A stretch of DNA of 64,000 nt from Paenibacillus gorillae (lineage in GTDB: Bacteria; Bacillota; Bacilli; Paenibacillales; Paenibacillaceae): the NCBI RefSeq assembly GCF_000513275.1, contig NZ_CBVJ010000012.1, forward strand, positions 1 through 64,000. The letters are read 5' to 3'. The position numbers and the translations under genes are program-made. Below, piece by piece: positions 27,044 to 36,139 of this stretch; the stretch's first letter is position 1, and each line of letters starts with the position of its first letter. The notes beneath the pieces were generated by a model that searched no databases, was not told where the DNA came from, and saw only the letters and a program-made list of their open reading frames with translations.

Positions 27044-28822
27044 ATGGATAATAAGCAAGCGGATGAAGTACGATCGATGTACGGAGCAACTTTGAAGGTG
27101 CCTGATTTGCCGCCCGCCGTCAAACCGCCGGCAGGACCGCCAAGTGAAGTAGAGCACATGAAGCGGGAAAGCGAATATTTACGCGGTACGATTTATGACG
27201 GTCTGCGGGACCGGATTACGGGATCAATCTCGGAGCAGGATAATCGGCTGTTGAAATTTCATGGCAGCTACATGCAGGATGACCGGGACGAGCGCAATGA
27301 ACGCCAGAAGAAAAAGCTGGAGCCCTCCTATCAGTTTATGCTCCGCGTACTGGCTCCTGGCGGAGTCGCTTCCCCTCAGCAATATTTGGCGCTGGACAAC
27401 CTTGCGCAATTGTATGGCAATCAAACGATTAGATTAACGACGCGGCAATCTTTCCAGCTTCACGGTATTGTGAAATGGAATTTGCAGCAAACAATAAAAA
27501 CCGTCAATGATATGCTGATGACGACCAAGGCAGCCTGCGGCGACGTGGTCCGTAATGTCATGTGCAACCCGAATCCGAATCAGTCCGATATCCACATGGA
27601 GGTATATGGCTGGGCCCGGGCGCTTAGCGAGCATTTGCTGCCGCGCACGCCTGCCTATCACGAAATATGGATCGATGATAAGAAAGTAACGGACAGCCTG
27701 CAAGGAAAGCTGGTAGAGCCTATTTATGGCCCTGCTTATTTGCCGCGTAAATTCAAAATTGGCGTAGCCGTTCCCCCTTCGAACGATATTGATGTTTTCT
27801 CGCAGGATCTGGGGTTTATCGCCATTGTACAAGATGGAGAGCTAAAGGGGTTTAATGTGGCGGTAGGCGGTGGGATGGGTATGACGCACGGTGATAAGGA
27901 AACCTATCCCCAATTGGCAAAGGTCATCGGTTTCTGTAAGCCGGAGCAGGTAATTGATGTTGCTGAGAAAACGGTACTGATCCAGCGTGATTACGGGAAT
28001 CGTTCCGTTCGTAAAAATGCAAGATTCAAATATACAATTGATCGTTACGGCTTAGACTGGTTTGTCTCCACATTGCATGAACGAATGGGCTGGACTCTGG
28101 AAGAGTCGCGTCCCTATCACTTCGAGCATCATGGAGACCGATACGGCTGGGTTAAAGGAAGCAACGGAATGTGGCACTTGACGCTGTTTATTATGAGCGG
28201 ACGGATTAAAGATGATCCGGGTTATAAGCTGATGAGCGGCTTGCGGGAGATTGCCCGTATTCATAAGGGAGATTTCCGATTAACAGCGAATCAGAATTTA
28301 ATTATTGCCGATGTATCCAGCCGGGACAAAAGTAAAATTGCTGCTCTAGTGGAGCAGTACGGATTAAGTGACGGGAAGCAGCAATCTGCACTCCGCCGAA
28401 ATGCGATGTCTTGCGTGTCATTTCCTACATGCGGTTTGGCTATGGCTGAAGCGGAACGCTACTTGCCTTCGCTGCTCGATAAGATCGAATACTTATTAGA
28501 TGAAGCGGGGCTTCGGAACGATGAAATCGTTATCCGGATAACGGGGTGCCCGAATGGCTGCGCGAGACCGGTGCTCGGAGAGATTGCCTTGATTGGCAAA
28601 TCGCCGGGAAGATACAATTTATATCTCGGTGCCGATTTCATCGGGCAAAGAATGAGCAGACTATATGCGGAAAATTTAAATGAAGAAGCGATCTTGGAGC
28701 ATTTGAAGCCATTGCTTAACCGCTATGCCAAAGAGCGTTTATCAGGCGAGCATTTTGGCGATTTTGTCATCCGAGCAGGCGAAGTCAAGTCGGTTGCTTC
28801 AGGGCTGGATTTTCATCAATAA
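27044..28822 (+). CDS. cysI: Sulfite reductase, hemoprotein (beta) subunit
   Basis: 592 residues from ATG 27044, which lies 9 nt after AAAGGTGG; an in-frame GTG at 27032 is less likely. The enzyme reduces sulfite to sulfide with six electrons in cysteine biosynthesis. The siroheme/Fe4S4 ligands are all present: Cys 457 and 463 (CVSFPTC) and Cys 502 and 506 (GCPNGC). The ferredoxin-like half repeats ([20 protein letters not shown]) are clear. No cysJ flavoprotein gene is adjacent, so the electron donor is elsewhere. The gene after it is HemD-like, which fits the need for siroheme precursor. Confidence 0.93.
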   Translation: MDNKQADEVRSMYGATLKVPDLPPAVKPPAGPPSEVEHMKRESEYLRGTIYDGLRDRITGSISEQDNRLLKFHGSYMQDDRDERNERQKKKLEPSYQFMLRVLAPGGVASPQQYLALDNLAQLYGNQTIRLTTRQSFQLHGIVKWNLQQTIKTVNDMLMTTKAACGDVVRNVMCNPNPNQSDIHMEVYGWARALSEHLLPRTPAYHEIWIDDKKVTDSLQGKLVEPIYGPAYLPRKFKIGVAVPPSNDIDVFSQDLGFIAIVQDGELKGFNVAVGGGMGMTHGDKETYPQLAKVIGFCKPEQVIDVAEKTVLIQRDYGNRSVRKNARFKYTIDRYGLDWFVSTLHERMGWTLEESRPYHFEHHGDRYGWVKGSNGMWHLTLFIMSGRIKDDPGYKLMSGLREIARIHKGDFRLTANQNLIIADVSSRDKSKIAALVEQYGLSDGKQQSALRRNAMSCVSFPTCGLAMAEAERYLPSLLDKIEYLLDEAGLRNDEIVIRITGCPNGCARPVLGEIALIGKSPGRYNLYLGADFIGQRMSRLYAENLNEEAILEHLKPLLNRYAKERLSGEHFGDFVIRAGEVKSVASGLDFHQ

Positions 28823-28991
28823 CGAGGAGATCAGCGGATTTTTTGTTAAACTAGAAATTCACTGATTTTTGAGGGTTCGTTTTCCTGCCGTTTTTGTTAT
28901 TATAGTGATTAAGTCGGAATTCGCGAGGGAGTCCGGAACATGTCAGATACGTATAGCGGGAAAAAATCTGGAGCCGGTTGGGGGAAACATT

Positions 28992-29825
28992 GTGGCTAGA
29001 GGTCTGGAAGGCAAACGGGTTGTCATCGCAGGCTCCCGTAAATTGCAGGAGCTTAGCGAAATTATAGAGCGGCAGGGCGGCGAAGCTTTTGTTCGTCCGC
29101 AGCAGGGCTTGCTGGTGCTAAAAGAGCTGGAAGTGGAACAGGAACTGCTTCAATTGGTCGACAAAGGCACGGATTGGGCAATCTTCACGACAGGAACAGG
29201 ATTCAGCGCTCTGCTGGAGCAGGCTGAGAAAATTGGGGTTCGAGATCGGATGCTGGATATGCTGCGGCATGCCAAAGTTGGCGCCAGAGGCTATAAAACG
29301 TTTAGCTTGCTGAAGCAGCAAGGCATTCAGACACTCGTTGTGGACGAAGACGGAACGACGCAAGGATTAATTCGAGCGCTGCAAGGGCAGTCGTTTTCAG
29401 GCCAACACATTGCGATTCAGCTTCATGGCGAACTGATGCCGGAATTAGTTGCTTTCTTTGAAAGACAAGGCGCTGATGTGCAGACTATTTTGCCATACCG
29501 CCACGTAGCTCCCGATCATAATGTATCGCATCAGCTTAGCCAAGAGATAGTTGAAGGTATTGTAGATGCCGTTTGTTTTACAACGGCTGTGCAGGTGCGT
29601 TATTTTTTTCAATTTGCGAAAACTAACAATCTCTACTCCGAGATCAAGGAAAGCTTTCATCATGGGGTTATTGCAGTCGCGGTCGGCCGGGTAACGGCGG
29701 AAGCCTTGAAAGAGGAAGGGATTGAGCGGATTGTAGCGCCTGAGAACGAACGAATGGGCGCGATGATCATAGAGCTTGCACGTTACTACCAGAATACATC
29801 CTCGCAACGAGTCATAATGGATTGA
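28992..29825 (+). CDS. Uroporphyrinogen-III synthase-like protein
   Basis: 277 residues from GTG 28992, chosen because GGGGGAAA lies 8 nt before it; the frame continues upstream without a site. The two-domain alpha/beta layout and the motifs RVVIAGSRKLQEL, WAIFTTGTGFSALLEQ, VGARGYKTFSLLKQQGI and DAVCFTTAVQVRYFF follow the HemD family, which closes hydroxymethylbilane to uroporphyrinogen III. Its place directly after sulfite reductase suggests it supports siroheme. A second, hem-operon hemD is expected elsewhere. Confidence 0.85.
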   Translation: MARGLEGKRVVIAGSRKLQELSEIIERQGGEAFVRPQQGLLVLKELEVEQELLQLVDKGTDWAIFTTGTGFSALLEQAEKIGVRDRMLDMLRHAKVGARGYKTFSLLKQQGIQTLVVDEDGTTQGLIRALQGQSFSGQHIAIQLHGELMPELVAFFERQGADVQTILPYRHVAPDHNVSHQLSQEIVEGIVDAVCFTTAVQVRYFFQFAKTNNLYSEIKESFHHGVIAVAVGRVTAEALKEEGIERIVAPENERMGAMIIELARYYQNTSSQRVIMD

Positions 29826-29917
29826 ATATTAGCTTAAGACTGCTTGTTGCTCGGAAGAGGGCGGGGCGGACGGTTGAACTTTGGTATACCGCCATCCCGC
29901 CCGCAAGCTGTCCCCTG

Positions 29918-30694
29918 TTAACCGTGCAGACTGCTGAAAAAACGGGCTAGTCTGGCGTTATCCTTCGATTCGAAAATTTCCTCCGATGTTCCTTCCGCGA
30001 CGATGCGGCCTTCTTCCATATACAGCACCCGGTCAGACACCTGACGGGCAAAACGCATTTCATGTGTTACGACAATCATAGTCATTCCTTCTTCAGCAAG
30101 CTGAGTCATCATTTGCAGGACTTCGCCTACCAGCTCAGGGTCTAAAGATGAAGTCGGTTCATCAAAGAGCAGTACACTTGGCTCCATTGCCAGTGCCCGG
30201 GTAATTGCGACCCGCTGCTGCTGTCCGCCGGACAACATACCGGGATAGTCATTTTTCTTCTCCAGCAGGCCAACGCGTGCAAGCAGCTCCTCTGCATGCC
30301 GGATCGCTTCCCGTTTTGATTTTTTGTTGACGTTAACGGGTCCTTCGATAATATTGTCGAGTACGGTTTTATGCTCCCACAGATTGAAATGCTGGAAAAC
30401 CATCCCGACTTTGCTTCTTACCTTGCTGAGCTTAAACTTGGATAAAAAGGTAAGGTGACTGGCCCGATTGAGCTTATATGCTACAGGCTGGCTGTCGATG
30501 AGAATTTCACCGGAAGAAGGAACCTCCAGCAAATTAATCATGCGCAGGAGAGAGCTTTTTCCGGCTCCGCTGGGCCCGATAATAGAAACGACCTCGCCCT
30601 TTTGAATAGAGAAATTAGTGCTGTGGACGACCGTCTTCGTGCCGAACGTTTTGCTTATATTGACCAGCTCCAGAACCGGCATGTCAGTAACCAT
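29918..30694 (-). CDS. Amino-acid-type ABC transporter ATPase (GlnQ/HisP-like), orphan
   Basis: Walker [11 protein letters not shown]-loop [17 protein letters not shown], signature [11 protein letters not shown], Walker [12 protein letters not shown] and the H-loop THE are intact, and the extra loop before the Q-loop is like HisP. It should power import of a polar amino acid or related compound. Neither permease nor binding protein lies nearby. The start is unsure: ATG 30694 or 30682 gives the usual size (254-258 residues), yet no ribosome site precedes either, and the frame is open to a stop near 30795. Loss of an upstream permease gene is possible. A GC-rich hairpin (29859-29901) lies after the stop. 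Confidence 0.82.
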   Translation of the reverse strand: MVTDMPVLELVNISKTFGTKTVVHSTNFSIQKGEVVSIIGPSGAGKSSLLRMINLLEVPSSGEILIDSQPVAYKLNRASHLTFLSKFKLSKVRSKVGMVFQHFNLWEHKTVLDNIIEGPVNVNKKSKREAIRHAEELLARVGLLEKKNDYPGMLSGGQQQRVAITRALAMEPSVLLFDEPTSSLDPELVGEVLQMMTQLAEEGMTMIVVTHEMRFARQVSDRVLYMEEGRIVAEGTSEEIFESKDNARLARFFSSLHG

Positions 30695-30847
30695 GGAACC
30701 AAACCGCGCAGCGAGCCGGGGCATTATTATTCCGAGGTATCGCGAGCTAAGCTTTGTCATCAAACGCTCAAAATTCTGGCCCCTGCATAGCTATAACGGG
30801 TCATTTGAATTTGCGGTTCTTTTGTTATGATTGCTGTTGAACTGGAA

Positions 30848-30869
30848 GGGAAAGGGAAAGGGAAAGGGG
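30848..30869 (+). repeat. Hexanucleotide repeat GGGAAA, 3.7 units
   Basis: GGGAAA at 30848, 30854 and 30860, then GGGG. It lies directly upstream of the start region of the cytochrome gene and includes Shine-Dalgarno-like purines. Confidence 0.8.
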
Positions 30870-30877
30870 ATCAAAGG

Positions 30878-31237
30878 GTGATCAGATTGAAAAGTGTCTT
30901 CGTAACATGTCTTTTCGCAGCTGTACTACTGCTTTTGTCGGCTTGTGGAGCGCCAATCGCAAGCGATGCTAATGAGACGAAAACCAGCAGCAAGGAAGAA
31001 CAGAGCAATACCGATAATGCCGAGCAATTGATCTACAAGAAAAAATGTATATCCTGTCACGGTGTTGACCTCCAAGGCAGGGCAGGCCCAAGTCTTCAGA
31101 ATGTCGGCAGCCGATTAACGGAGGAAGAAATCTTTGATATTGTAGCAAATGGACGCAAGGGGATGCCGAAGTTTGAGAAACGCATCTCGGAAGAAGAACT
31201 CCGCAGCATTTCCCGCTGGTTATCGGAGATGAAGTAA
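30878..31237 (+). CDS. Cytochrome c551-like lipoprotein
   Basis: From GTG 30878 (119 residues; TTG 30887 with AAAGGGTGAT upstream is an alternative). A basic N-region, hydrophobic segment and lipobox LSAC (Cys 23) anchor it in the outer face of the membrane; residues 27-48 are a Ser/Thr/Asn/Glu linker. CISCH (57-61) binds heme c and Met 96 (RKGMPKF) is the probable sixth ligand. Small lipoprotein cytochromes of this kind, such as CccB, carry electrons to the cytochrome oxidase. It stands as a single gene; a hairpin terminator follows at 31331. Confidence 0.9.
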   Translation: MIRLKSVFVTCLFAAVLLLLSACGAPIASDANETKTSSKEEQSNTDNAEQLIYKKKCISCHGVDLQGRAGPSLQNVGSRLTEEEIFDIVANGRKGMPKFEKRISEEELRSISRWLSEMK

Positions 31238-31330
31238 ATGGTGGGACACAACCAACACACGCTATAAAGAGGCTGCAAGGTTGATATACCGGCAGGCGAT
31301 CGACCAGGTTTTGTGCCTTATCGTAATAAA

Positions 31331-31372
31331 ACAGGTCCGTGAATCGCTGCAAGAGCGAGTTCACGGACCTGT
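31331..31372. terminator. Strong hairpin between cytochrome and msrAB genes
   Basis: ACAGGTCCGTGAA-TCGC pairs with GCGA-GTTCACGGACCTGT. On the minus strand it is followed by TTTTATT, so it should end the msrAB operon; it may also serve the plus strand. Its sequence is related to the hairpin at 35829-35866. Confidence 0.82.
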
Positions 31373-31404
31373 TAGTTGTAATACATGCTGCCAGCCAGTT
31401 TCAT

Positions 31405-32493
31405 TTATTCCACCGCAGACATCAAGTAACCGTAGTGCTCCTTATCCATCTGCGCAACCGGAATGAATAAAATTGACGCACTATTGATGCAATAGCGTTT
31501 TCCTCCGCGATCTTGGGGACCGTCGTCGAACACATGGCCGAGATGAATGTCGCCCGCCCGGCTCCGCACTTCGGTTCGAACCATCCCGAAGCTTGTATCG
31601 TCTTTGTAGGTAACGACCTCCGGTATGATTGGCTTCGTGAAGCTCGGCCAACCGCAACCGGAATCATATTTATCGCGACTGGAGAATAGAGGCTCTCCGG
31701 TGGCGATATCAACATAAATACCGGGTTCCTCATTATCCCAGTACTCGTTGGAGAAAGCGTGCTCCGTATCATTGTTAACAGCGACCGCATATTGGTCTTT
31801 CGTTAACTTCTGCTTCAATTCTTCATCACTAGGTTTCGGATACAGCGAGGGATCGATCACAATTTCCTGATCATCAAGAATGCTTAGATCGATGTGGCAA
31901 TATCCGTTCGGATTTTTCTCCAAATAATCTTGATGGTACTCCTCGGCCAAGTAATAGTTCTGCAAAGGCAATACTTCAGTAACAATCGGCTTGCTGTACT
32001 TTTCTTGCTCCCCAGTTACAGCTTGTTGAATGATTTCTGCATCCTCGGCATGGGTATAGTATATCCCTGTCCGGTACTGAACACCTTGGTCATTCCCTTG
32101 CTTATTCTTGCTGGTAGGGTCGATTACCCGGAAGTAATCGGCAAGCAGCTTCTGCAGGGTAACTTGCTTCGGATCGTATTTGACATGAACAGTTTCAGCA
32201 AAACCGCGATCTCCCCGGATTACATCTTGATACGTCGGGTTCTCGCCCTCGCCGTTCGCGTAACCTGAGGTTACGTCATAAACGCCGTTAATGCGGGACA
32301 TATAGGCCTCCACACCCCAGAAGCAGCCGCCAGCCAAGTATAAGTCGCGCAGCTCGGATTCGGGTATGTCGGGCCGGACCGTCGCTGCCGCCGCCTTGGC
32401 ATTCTGCCGGGCTTGCTCGGCACTGATGGACCCGCAAGCGGACAGCACCAAAATTATAGCAGCCAGAAGTACGCCTAACGTAACGTTTCTCAT
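31405..32493 (-). CDS. msrAB: Surface lipoprotein MsrAB, methionine sulfoxide reductase A/B fusion
   Basis: 362 residues from ATG 32493, 6 nt after AGGAGG. Lipobox LSAC (Cys 20) anchors it outside the cell. MsrA domain: GGCFWG with catalytic Cys 57, reducing Met-S-sulfoxide. MsrB domain: SGCGWPSF and RYCINS with catalytic Cys 335, reducing Met-R-sulfoxide; the metal-binding CxxC pairs of some MsrB are absent. It is the last gene of an operon with a TlpA-like lipoprotein and CcdA, which can supply electrons, as in the streptococcal CcdA1-Etrx1-MsrAB2 system. Confidence 0.95.
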   Translation of the reverse strand: MRNVTLGVLLAAIILVLSACGSISAEQARQNAKAAAATVRPDIPESELRDLYLAGGCFWGVEAYMSRINGVYDVTSGYANGEGENPTYQDVIRGDRGFAETVHVKYDPKQVTLQKLLADYFRVIDPTSKNKQGNDQGVQYRTGIYYTHAEDAEIIQQAVTGEQEKYSKPIVTEVLPLQNYYLAEEYHQDYLEKNPNGYCHIDLSILDDQEIVIDPSLYPKPSDEELKQKLTKDQYAVAVNNDTEHAFSNEYWDNEEPGIYVDIATGEPLFSSRDKYDSGCGWPSFTKPIIPEVVTYKDDTSFGMVRTEVRSRAGDIHLGHVFDDGPQDRGGKRYCINSASILFIPVAQMDKEHYGYLMSAVE

Positions 32494-32504
32494 AAGCATC
32501 CTCC

Positions 32505-33062
32505 TCACCTTATTTCCTTGAATGACTCCATAATCAACTCATTAGAGGCGTGACCAGGAGATGATTTGGCCAGAATGCCGTCTGAGCCGATATAATAGGA
32601 GCTCGGATAACCTCTTAAACCAAATTGCTTCGCCCATACTCCGTTCTCGTCAAACAACACTGTGATATTGGAATAAGGCTGCTTAGTGAACCATTCTGTA
32701 AAATCCTTCGCGGATTTCTCACCTTTATAATTTGGCGTAACGATTGTAATCACGCGGAAATCATGATCTTGACCGGCTAGCGTATTCAAATCCTCTAGTC
32801 CTGCCAGACAGATTGAGCACCAGGAAGCCCAGTATTTCACGTAAACCTTCTGGCCCTTGAAATCTGCAAGCTGGATTTCATTGCCGTTCAAATCGCTTAA
32901 GGAGAAGGAGGGAGCAGCCGTTCCCTTATTCATCACTTCATTGTTTTTCACAGTGCTTGCAGCGGAACTTTGCACGGTTTCCTTGGCGCCGCAGGCGGAT
33001 AGAACGGTTAGAAGAACACCAGCCAGCAGCATAAACTTGATCCATTGCTTTGAGAACTTCAT
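32505..33062 (-). CDS. TlpA/ResA-like thioredoxin-fold lipoprotein
   Basis: 185 residues: signal peptide with lipobox LSAC (Cys 24), a Ser/Asn linker, then an AhpC-TSA/TlpA thioredoxin fold with the redox pair Cys 82-Ser-Ile-Cys 85 in WASWCSIC and a cis-Pro loop at RGYPSSYY. Located between ccdA and msrAB, it probably takes electrons from CcdA and reduces MsrAB at the cell surface. The stop lies 11 bp before the msrAB start codon. CSIC in place of the ResA CEPC suggests a different redox potential. Confidence 0.92.
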   Translation of the reverse strand: MKFSKQWIKFMLLAGVLLTVLSACGAKETVQSSAASTVKNNEVMNKGTAAPSFSLSDLNGNEIQLADFKGQKVYVKYWASWCSICLAGLEDLNTLAGQDHDFRVITIVTPNYKGEKSAKDFTEWFTKQPYSNITVLFDENGVWAKQFGLRGYPSSYYIGSDGILAKSSPGHASNELIMESFKEIR

Positions 33063-33081
33063 GCTTCATACCCCCAGTCGT

Positions 33082-33810
33082 TTACTGAAACCATACGACG
33101 ATCGTATTGAGCTGATCGGTCATGAGCAAAATCCCCATCAGAATGAGAATGAAGCCGGATACAACCTTAATCATCCCCATAAATTTATACAACCGTCTGA
33201 TCCTTGTGAGAATAAAATCTGAAAATATAGACATCAGCAGAAAAGGAATCGCCAGCCCCAGCGTGTAGATCAGCATCAGAAAACCTCCATAAGCTGGTGA
33301 GCCTTCGCCGGCTGCGATACTGAGAATAGCGGCCAGCACCGGACCGATGCACGGTGTCCATCCAAAGCTGAAGGTCAGCCCTAGCAGAAAAGCGCCTATA
33401 TAGCCTTTACTGTTGATGCGGTCGCTGGAAATCTTCTTTTCCCGTTCTAGCCAAGAAAGCTTAATCCACCCCGTCTGGTATATACCGAACAGGATGACAA
33501 TGGCTCCGCAGACAGCAATGAAACGTGAGTTCGTGATTACGGTACCGATCGTTCCGAAGCCAAAACCGAGGAAGATGAAAACTGTAGACAACCCAAGAAC
33601 AAACAACAATGTCCGTATAATTAGTGCTGGCCGAAGCCGGAAAGAACGGGAATCAGCTGTCCCTGGATTTGCACTGCTCGCACCAGTTCCCGACAGGTAG
33701 GCAACATATACGGGAAGTAACGGCAAAATACATGGCGCAAAAAACGATAACAGCCCTGCGGCAAATACGCCGAAGAGAAATAATTGCTCGCCTGCCAATT
33801 CAATCACCAC
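33082..33810 (-). CDS. ccdA: CcdA-type transmembrane thiol electron carrier
   Basis: 242 residues with six membrane segments. The conserved cysteines are Cys 27 (FFAPCILPLLP) and Cys 154 (GWTPCIGPVL), the pair that shuttles electrons from cytoplasmic thioredoxin to extracytoplasmic partners. The context shows the partner: the TlpA-like lipoprotein 19 bp downstream, then MsrAB. The start is unsure: GTG 33810, GTG 33807 or TTG 33798, the last being best spaced from AGGTGGTGAT. It follows the kinase gene by 6 bp in the same operon. Confidence 0.92.
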   Translation of the reverse strand: MVIELAGEQLFLFGVFAAGLLSFFAPCILPLLPVYVAYLSGTGASSANPGTADSRSFRLRPALIIRTLLFVLGLSTVFIFLGFGFGTIGTVITNSRFIAVCGAIVILFGIYQTGWIKLSWLEREKKISSDRINSKGYIGAFLLGLTFSFGWTPCIGPVLAAILSIAAGEGSPAYGGFLMLIYTLGLAIPFLLMSIFSDFILTRIRRLYKFMGMIKVVSGFILILMGILLMTDQLNTIVVWFQ

Positions 33811-33816
33811 CTGATC

Positions 33817-34908
33817 TTATAGCTTGGTATTCACGGATGAAGAGTGGAGCTGATCAGAGGAGGACTTGCGACTGGTAAAGACCGGCAGCGTAAACCAGAA
33901 ACAGCTTCCCGATCCTGTGGTACTGCGCACGCCAATTTCGCCGCCATGGAGCTGGACGATCGATTTAGCGATTGCCAGTCCAAGCCCAGCGCCTCCGCTG
34001 CTTTTACTTCGAGATTTATCCACCCGGTAAAACCGTTCAAAGATGCGGGAAAGCTCCGCTTCATCTATTCCTTCGCCTTCATCTATAACGGAGATCCTCA
34101 AGAAGGAATCGTCCTGTTCGGCGGCTGATAAAATGATTTTTCCCCCGATAGGGGAATATTGAATGGCATTTTGCAGCAGATTGGACAGAACCCGCTTGAT
34201 TTGAGCGGGCACCATATTGGCGGCAGGCAGTCTATCCGGCATTTCGATCTCAATCTTAAGCTGCTTTTCCTTCAAATGCAGAGAAAAGCTTTCCAAGGTG
34301 CTGATCAGCAATTCATCCGTATGATAAGGCTGCGGGTCGAATATTTCCCCCTGGGCTTCCATACTGGAGAGCTCGAACAAGTCCTGAATGAGGCCGCCCA
34401 GCCGTCTCGTTTCCAGCCGAATGGTATGCAAATAACGCTGGAAGGTTTCCTTATCGTTAATCACGTCGTCTTCCAGCGCTTCGACGAATGATTGAATGGA
34501 TGCCAGGGGCGTCCGCAAATCATGGGAGACATTCGCAATTAATTCCCGCCGCGCAGCTTCGGAGCTGTACAGATTATCAAAGCTTTCCTTTAACTTTTGA
34601 CTCATCTCGTTGAATTGTTGTGCCAAGATCTTATATTCCAGCGGCCCAATTGACGGGACTTCTGTATGGAAATCGCCTTCGGCTATTTTTTTGGTCTGCT
34701 GGGTGATTCGCGCAATCGACTTCTCCAAAGGCCGTGTCAGCAAATGCTGCAGAATGAAAGAGAGGAGGCCTGTGCCAGCCGTAACGCTAGTCAGCCAGTA
34801 TAGCTGTTCGATCGTAAGCAGCATTTTGGAGTAGCTGACAAACAAAATGATTAATAAAACGCCAATGCCAGTAAGGTTGGCCAGCAATAAATTGGTTCTT
34901 AATTTCAT
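33817..34908 (-). CDS. Sensor histidine kinase with minimal external loop
   Basis: 363 residues. Membrane segments near 7-27 and 37-57 are separated by only about ten residues, so it senses within the membrane or through a partner. HAMP follows (LTRPLEKSIARITQQTKKIAEGDF), then ANVSHDLRTPLASIQS with His 129 and an ATPase domain with NLLQNAIQYSP, DEGEGI and GAGLGLAIAKSI. Its gene overlaps the response regulator by 4 nt. The joint operon with CcdA/TlpA/MsrAB suggests the signal is oxidative damage or thiol state at the cell surface. Confidence 0.92.
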   Translation of the reverse strand: MKLRTNLLLANLTGIGVLLIILFVSYSKMLLTIEQLYWLTSVTAGTGLLSFILQHLLTRPLEKSIARITQQTKKIAEGDFHTEVPSIGPLEYKILAQQFNEMSQKLKESFDNLYSSEAARRELIANVSHDLRTPLASIQSFVEALEDDVINDKETFQRYLHTIRLETRRLGGLIQDLFELSSMEAQGEIFDPQPYHTDELLISTLESFSLHLKEKQLKIEIEMPDRLPAANMVPAQIKRVLSNLLQNAIQYSPIGGKIILSAAEQDDSFLRISVIDEGEGIDEAELSRIFERFYRVDKSRSKSSGGAGLGLAIAKSIVQLHGGEIGVRSTTGSGSCFWFTLPVFTSRKSSSDQLHSSSVNTKL

Positions 34909-35612
34909 GGTTTGGCTTCACCCGCAAACTTATAACCAATGCCCCAGACCGTTTTGATATATTTAGGTTCTGAAGGATTCGGCTCGATTTTTTCTCTCAA
35001 TCTGCGAATATGCACGGTCACTGTGGTCGTATCTCCCTCATAGCTGAAATCCCACAGCTTGCTCAGAATTTGATTCCGAGAAAAGACTTGATCGGGATGG
35101 CTCGCCAATAAGTACAGCATCTCGAACTCTGTAACCGTCAAGTCAATCGTCTGCCCGCATACTTCAACTTTGCGTTTGCCCACGTGAATCGTTATATCTT
35201 CGTATTTAATCATATGTTCGGAAGCAGCGCTGGGGGCAGGCTGTATATACCGAACCCTGCGCAATATATTCCTTACGCGAAGAACAAGCTCCCTTGGACT
35301 GAAAGGCTTCGTCAAATAATCATCTGCGCCTAATGTCAGCCCCATCAGCCGATCCTGCTCTTCTCCGCGTGCGGTCAGCATGATGATCGGTATATCCTCG
35401 GTTTGACGGATTTCCGTACACACTTGCCAGCCGTCTTTGCGGGGCATCATGAGATCGAGCACGATAAGATCCGGCCGATGGCTCGACCATAGCTCCAGTG
35501 CTTCTAAGCCGTCTCTGGCGGTCATGACGAAATAGCCTTCCCGTTCCAGATATCTGCGGCATACATCCGTAATATTCATATCGTCATCAGCGACCAGTAT
35601 GCGCTCATTCAA
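34905..35612 (-). CDS. OmpR-family response regulator of the MsrAB operon
   Basis: Receiver domain with ADDD, phospho-acceptor in LIVLDLMMP (Asp 53 from this start), TARGEE and TKPFSPREL; winged-helix domain with TVTEFEMLYLLASHPDQVFSRNQIL and closing WGIGYKF. The start is TTG 35612 (MNERILVADDD) or TTG 35621; the first is preferred since GGGG lies at 7 nt. It heads the five-gene operon regulator-kinase-CcdA-TlpA-MsrAB. Confidence 0.9.
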   Translation of the reverse strand: MNERILVADDDMNITDVCRRYLEREGYFVMTARDGLEALELWSSHRPDLIVLDLMMPRKDGWQVCTEIRQTEDIPIIMLTARGEEQDRLMGLTLGADDYLTKPFSPRELVLRVRNILRRVRYIQPAPSAASEHMIKYEDITIHVGKRKVEVCGQTIDLTVTEFEMLYLLASHPDQVFSRNQILSKLWDFSYEGDTTTVTVHIRRLREKIEPNPSEPKYIKTVWGIGYKFAGEAKP

Positions 35613-35697
35613 TCCGCCCAACCCCTAACGTTCAATAAAGATCTATAAAATCGATCATACCATAAAAGGGCTGATCATCTCGGCTGAATGCTCCTTA

Positions 35698-35718
35698 CAT
35701 CATCATCATCATCATCAT
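35698..35718 (+). repeat. Trinucleotide repeat (CAT)7
   Basis: Seven uninterrupted CAT units in the 270-bp non-coding stretch between the response regulator start and the tRNA terminator. The rest of that stretch shows nothing else I can support. Confidence 0.9.
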
Positions 35719-35825
35719 GATCACACTCCATATAAATTTGTGCTGCAAAAGAATCGTAAGCCAAACTGCTTACGATTCTCTAAGCAAAGTATTACAAATG
35801 TATTACGGCTTATTAGAACAACAAA

Positions 35826-35866
35826 AAAAGGCCCGCGAATCGCTGCAAGAGCGATTTCACGAGCCT
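35826..35866 (-). terminator. Terminator downstream of second tRNA-Leu
   Basis: On the minus strand AGGCTCGTGAAATCGC pairs, with two mismatches, with GCGATTCGCGGGCCT, followed by seven T. Related in sequence to the 31331-31372 hairpin (40 of 45 bases identical). Confidence 0.85.
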
Positions 35867-35881
35867 GTTAGTTATAAGGTA

Positions 35882-35968
35882 TGGTGCGGTCAAGAGGACT
35901 CGAACCTCCACGGTTGTTACACCACTAGAACCTGAATCTAGCGCGTCTGCCAATTCCGCCATGACCGC
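35882..35968 (-). tRNA. tRNA-Leu (CAG), second copy
   Basis: 87 nt with encoded CCA and anticodon CAG. It differs from the copy at 23824-23910 at three bases: a compensating G7-C66 to A7-U66 change in the acceptor stem and one change that turns a G-U into an A-U pair in the variable arm. Confidence 0.97.
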
Positions 35969-36139
35969 ATGTCATTGGGATTACGTTCCTAATGGTAGCA
36001 TGCGTCCTAAAGCGAAGTCAAGCTATTCGCCAAAGTTCAAATATTCAGCATATTTTCCCACGAATGGACAAACAATGAAAGAAGCGTAAACAAGATAAGG
36101 GGGTTTGGAATTTGAATGCGAAAATAAAAAAACGCTTGC

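Noticed and set aside
23824-35968. A genomic island bounded by the two tRNA-Leu genes
   Set aside because: No integrase, no att-like duplication of a tRNA 3' end and mostly household-type genes between them.
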